NCBI GenBank assembly: GCA_008638375.1
Contig: CM018031.1
Span: forward strand, 18,632,915 to 18,696,914
Origin: Nyssa sinensis
Lineage: Eukaryota; Streptophyta; Magnoliopsida; Cornales; Nyssaceae
Reading direction: 5' to 3'
DNA: 64,000 nt
The notes below the pieces were generated by a model, which searched no databases, was not told where the DNA came from, and saw only the letters and a list, made by a program, of their open reading frames with translations. The first letter of the stretch is position 1. Each line of letters opens with the position of its first letter. This document shows positions 61,600 through 64,000 of this stretch, piece after piece. A program made the translations under genes and the position numbers.

Positions 61600-62320
61600 A
61601 ATTTTTTTTTGTTTCCATGCAACCGACATATCAGACAAAAATCTGGCTTCGATAGCTAGCTAGAAATAGGGACAGTTTTGACTGGTTGGAAAAAGATAGT
61701 TTTTTAACTTCTCACATTCTAACTTTGTCTCACCTTTTGAATCTTACAGTAAATTTCATAAGCGATTGATTCAATCTTTACAGGAGAAGTAGGACAAATG
61801 TAAAATATAAGAGATAAACATTTATCATTAATTTTTTTTTGTCCCCAGGCGTCCGACCTACCAGAAAAAAAATCAGGCTTTGATAGCTTAGAATAGGGAC
61901 GGTTTGACAAAAATGGTTGCAGAAAAGTTATATCTTTCACTTCTACTGGTCTGTTTTTTATTTCACGTCTCTTGTAAAATTTATTGATAGATGCAATAAC
62001 CGGTGGACCCAACCTCTATAAGAAAGAAAGAACCAATGTGAAATATAAAAGATGAGCATCTATCATTAATTATTTTTTGTCCCCATGCATCTCACCTACA
62101 CGAAAAAAATCAGGCTTTGATATCTTGAACTAGGGACAGTTTGACAAATATTGTTGGATAAAAGATACATATTTCATTTCTGATAATTCAGCTTTGTCTC
62201 ATTTCTCTCATAAAAATAAAGTTTACGGATAGGTCACATGAGCAATACACTCAAATTTTGTAAGAGCAATAAAACAAAAGTAGAGTATAAGAGACGTGAC
62301 ATCTATTATTGTGGGATAGT
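61600..62320. repeat. Three ~235-bp tandem repeats
   Basis: Units starting at TTTGTTTCCATGCA (about 61606), TTTGTCCCCAGGCG (about 61838) and TTTGTCCCCATGCA (about 62074) share ...CAGGCTTTGAT(A)...TAGGGAC(A/G)GTTTGAC...TATAAGAGA(T)...ATCTATCATTA. Copy A has one unit (about 13160-13400). Confidence 0.8.
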
Positions 62321-62407
62321 GGGCTTATAAGATACCATGCACAAATATTACTACTAATAACTTGGCATAAATATTTAATCAATACTAATAACTTGGCATA
62401 AATATTT

Positions 62408-62640
62408 AATTAATTGGGACTAGTTCAGTTGGCCATCCATGTCTCCTCCAAATGGAAGGTCATGAGTTCAAGTCTCACTCTCTATTAGAGAGATGTGAGC
62501 ATTTATTTTCATTCAGTTATGGGTTGGGTTATTTGTTTAAGACTCATATTAAAGAGACTTTTGAGTTAAGTTATGTCTTATAAAATGCAAGAGACTTTTG
62601 AGTTAAGTTATGTCTTATAAAATGCATGAATTTTAACAGC
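62408..62640 (+). mobile_element. tRNA-derived SINE
   Basis: A box TAGTTCAGTTGG (62421-62432) and B box GAGTTCAAGTCT (62464-62475) are at tRNA-like spacing. The body contains a duplicated ~35-bp stretch (AGAGACTTTTGAGTTAAGTTATGTCTTATAAAATGCA at about 62552 and 62588). It is preceded by a tandem AATAACTTGGCATAAATATTTAAT pair. Confidence 0.6.
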
Positions 62641-62954
62641 ACATTTTTTCTATCAAAAAAAACGTAAAAACCTTGACTTAAACATTTTGAGTCATGTAAT
62701 TAGGTTTTTCTACAAATTTTTGGATCAACAAACTTAAGGCGTTATAAGGTTATGTTTGATTTGGGTTACGAACCAGAGGCCAAGGATATCTAGTTCGGGC
62801 TTCAGTACTTAGGAATAGTACTTTTAGTATAATGCAAGGGGGAAGCATCTATTGAATAATCCTTTGAATGATGAGTAATGGGAAGAAGAGGTGATTGGTC
62901 ACTAGTGCTATACGGGAAAAGAAAGATGAACTCACACAGGAAGGTTAGTTCATC

Positions 62955-64000
62955 AGATCTGATATCAATCTTTGTTGATAATCTACCTAACTTCATGGAT
63001 GTAAAAGGTATATATAAACTGGTTTACAAGATTTGGAGGGGTAAATGACGCTTTTATTCCTTCGAAACAAAGAAAGAAAATAGGTTTGAGATTCAGCTTC
63101 GTCTGCTATGACTGCAAAGTTTCAGCTAGGATTGCTATTCGAAAGGCCAATGGGTTATGGATTGGCAACAAGAGATTGACTGTTAATTTCGTAAACAGGG
63201 GAAGGAGATTGAATAATTAATCCAGCAAAGGCCCAAAGACAAATCAAAAGGACAAAGTGGTTCTAAAGGATGGTAGAGTTGTAAAAGGTTTTGGCGCATC
63301 ACATCCCATGATTGATCGATCTTATTCGGATATCTTCAAAGAATGTAATACCAAAGGAAAAGACAACAATAAGCTCTCTCCAAAGATTGTAACGGTTTAA
63401 GAGGAGAGTAATGCTTGGCTTCTTAAGAGTGCTATTGCCAAACTTAAATCCTTAAGTTCCACGGATTCAGTCAATGAAGCCCTAATCTGAGAAGGAGTTT
63501 ACAACATTCAGATTCGGGCATGGTCTGGGCTGTATGTCACTCTAACCTTCTCGTCTCAAGATGAAATGAAGGACTTCATTAGTTCAGACATTAATTGGTT
63601 GTCAAACTAGTTTGAGGACATTGAAGAATGGAGTGTTGAAACAAAAATCAAACCTTCAAGGTTAGTGTGGATAAACTGTTATGGTATCTTCTTGAATTTA
63701 AGGAACGTTAGTACATTTTCCAAAATAGAAAAACTGTGGGGTGAAGTTTTACACATTGAAAAGGCTACTTTGATTGCTGTAAGGTTAAAATTTTGATGGA
63801 TTGCATGGATGTGATAAACTCAACAGTCATGTTAAACTGCAATGGCAAGTATTACTCCATTAGAGTGATGGAAGATCAGGTAGTTTGAGTTCAAAATGTC
63901 TAATCTTCATGTATATGTACTCATAACAAGTGTCGCGATTATGAAGGTAACCCATACAAGCTTGATGATGGCTCGAATGAAGATTGTTGCAGGTTAGAAG
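62955..64000 (+). pseudogene. LINE ORF1 fragment with RRM and DUF4283-like parts, runs off the edge
   Basis: Broken translation shows an RNA-recognition motif: RNP2-like ISIFVDNLPNFMDVKGIYKL at about 62960-63020, then after a frameshift RFSFVCYDCKVSARIAIRKA (RNP1-like) and LWIGNKRLTVNF. Further on, NAWLLKSAIAKLKSLSSTDS, RAWSGLYVTLTFSSQDEMKD and RLVWINCYGIFLNLRNVSTF match the DUF4283-type portion of plant LINE ORF1. Stops occur near 63221, 63398, 63487 and 63608. It would chaperone LINE RNA if intact. Continuation beyond the window should lead to endonuclease/RT. Confidence 0.75.

Larger units (their letters stand above)
58380..62400. repeat. Segmental duplication copy B (upstream flank of the peroxidase gene)
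   Basis: Matches 1-2650 (to about 60460) and then 12405-13400 (from about 60561). No retrotransposon lies between the two parts here. It lacks the 620-bp stretch of copy A. AT runs at 59975-60010 and 61272-61309. No gene seen. Confidence 0.8.

Overview
The window is AT-rich nuclear DNA of a flowering plant, most likely a (possibly woody) eudicot. The signs are a class III peroxidase gene with the standard plant 4-exon/3-intron structure, Ty3/gypsy LTR retrotransposons, a CACTA (En/Spm-type) DNA transposon with plant TNP2 and Transposase_24-type genes, plant LINE and SINE remnants, and long AT/CT microsatellites. I see no bacterial, organellar or CRISPR sequence. Only one apparently intact host gene lies in the window; most of the rest is a nest of transposable elements.

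Layout. (1) Positions 1-2767 and 11801-about 13700 are one copy (A) of a block found again at about 58380-62400 (copy B), just upstream of the peroxidase gene. Copy A therefore probably flanks a second peroxidase gene just off the left edge. (2) Copy A was split by an old Ty3/gypsy element (2773-11795, TSD ATCTA), itself split inside reverse transcriptase by a 3.15-kb solo LTR (6152-9304, TSD AAAGC). (3) A younger 15-kb Ty3/gypsy element of the Tat/Retand type lies at 14980-29993 on the minus strand. Its gag-pol runs leftward. Between pol and its 3' LTR are two rightward (antisense) gene-like units, each with a TATA box and a polyadenylation signal. The second unit is split by another solo LTR (18871-22290, TSD AGGTA). 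(4) A 21-kb CACTA element (32099-53147, TSD AAT) is inserted in a LINE reverse-transcriptase fragment. It carries a broken TNP2 transposase (again split by a solo LTR, 39260-42207, TSD CTTAA), a 1.5-kb degenerate TGATCTG-rich tract, an apparently intact six-exon Transposase_24-type gene, and, antisense in that gene's 3.3-kb intron, a broken piece of a host bHLH10/89/91-like transcription factor gene without its DNA-binding domain. (5) The peroxidase gene lies at 54632-58252 (minus strand). (6) The right end holds copy B, a run of three ~235-bp repeats, a SINE, and the degenerate ORF1 (RRM domain plus DUF4283-like region) of another LINE running off the edge.

Insertion order can be read from the junctions. 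The LINE predates the CACTA; the CACTA TNP2 predates its solo LTR; the first gypsy predates its solo LTR; the Tat-type gypsy predates the solo LTR in its antisense unit. The items that look least described are the second antisense unit of the Tat-type element and the bHLH gene capture inside the CACTA. All identifications come from reading motifs and translations by eye; no database search was run.
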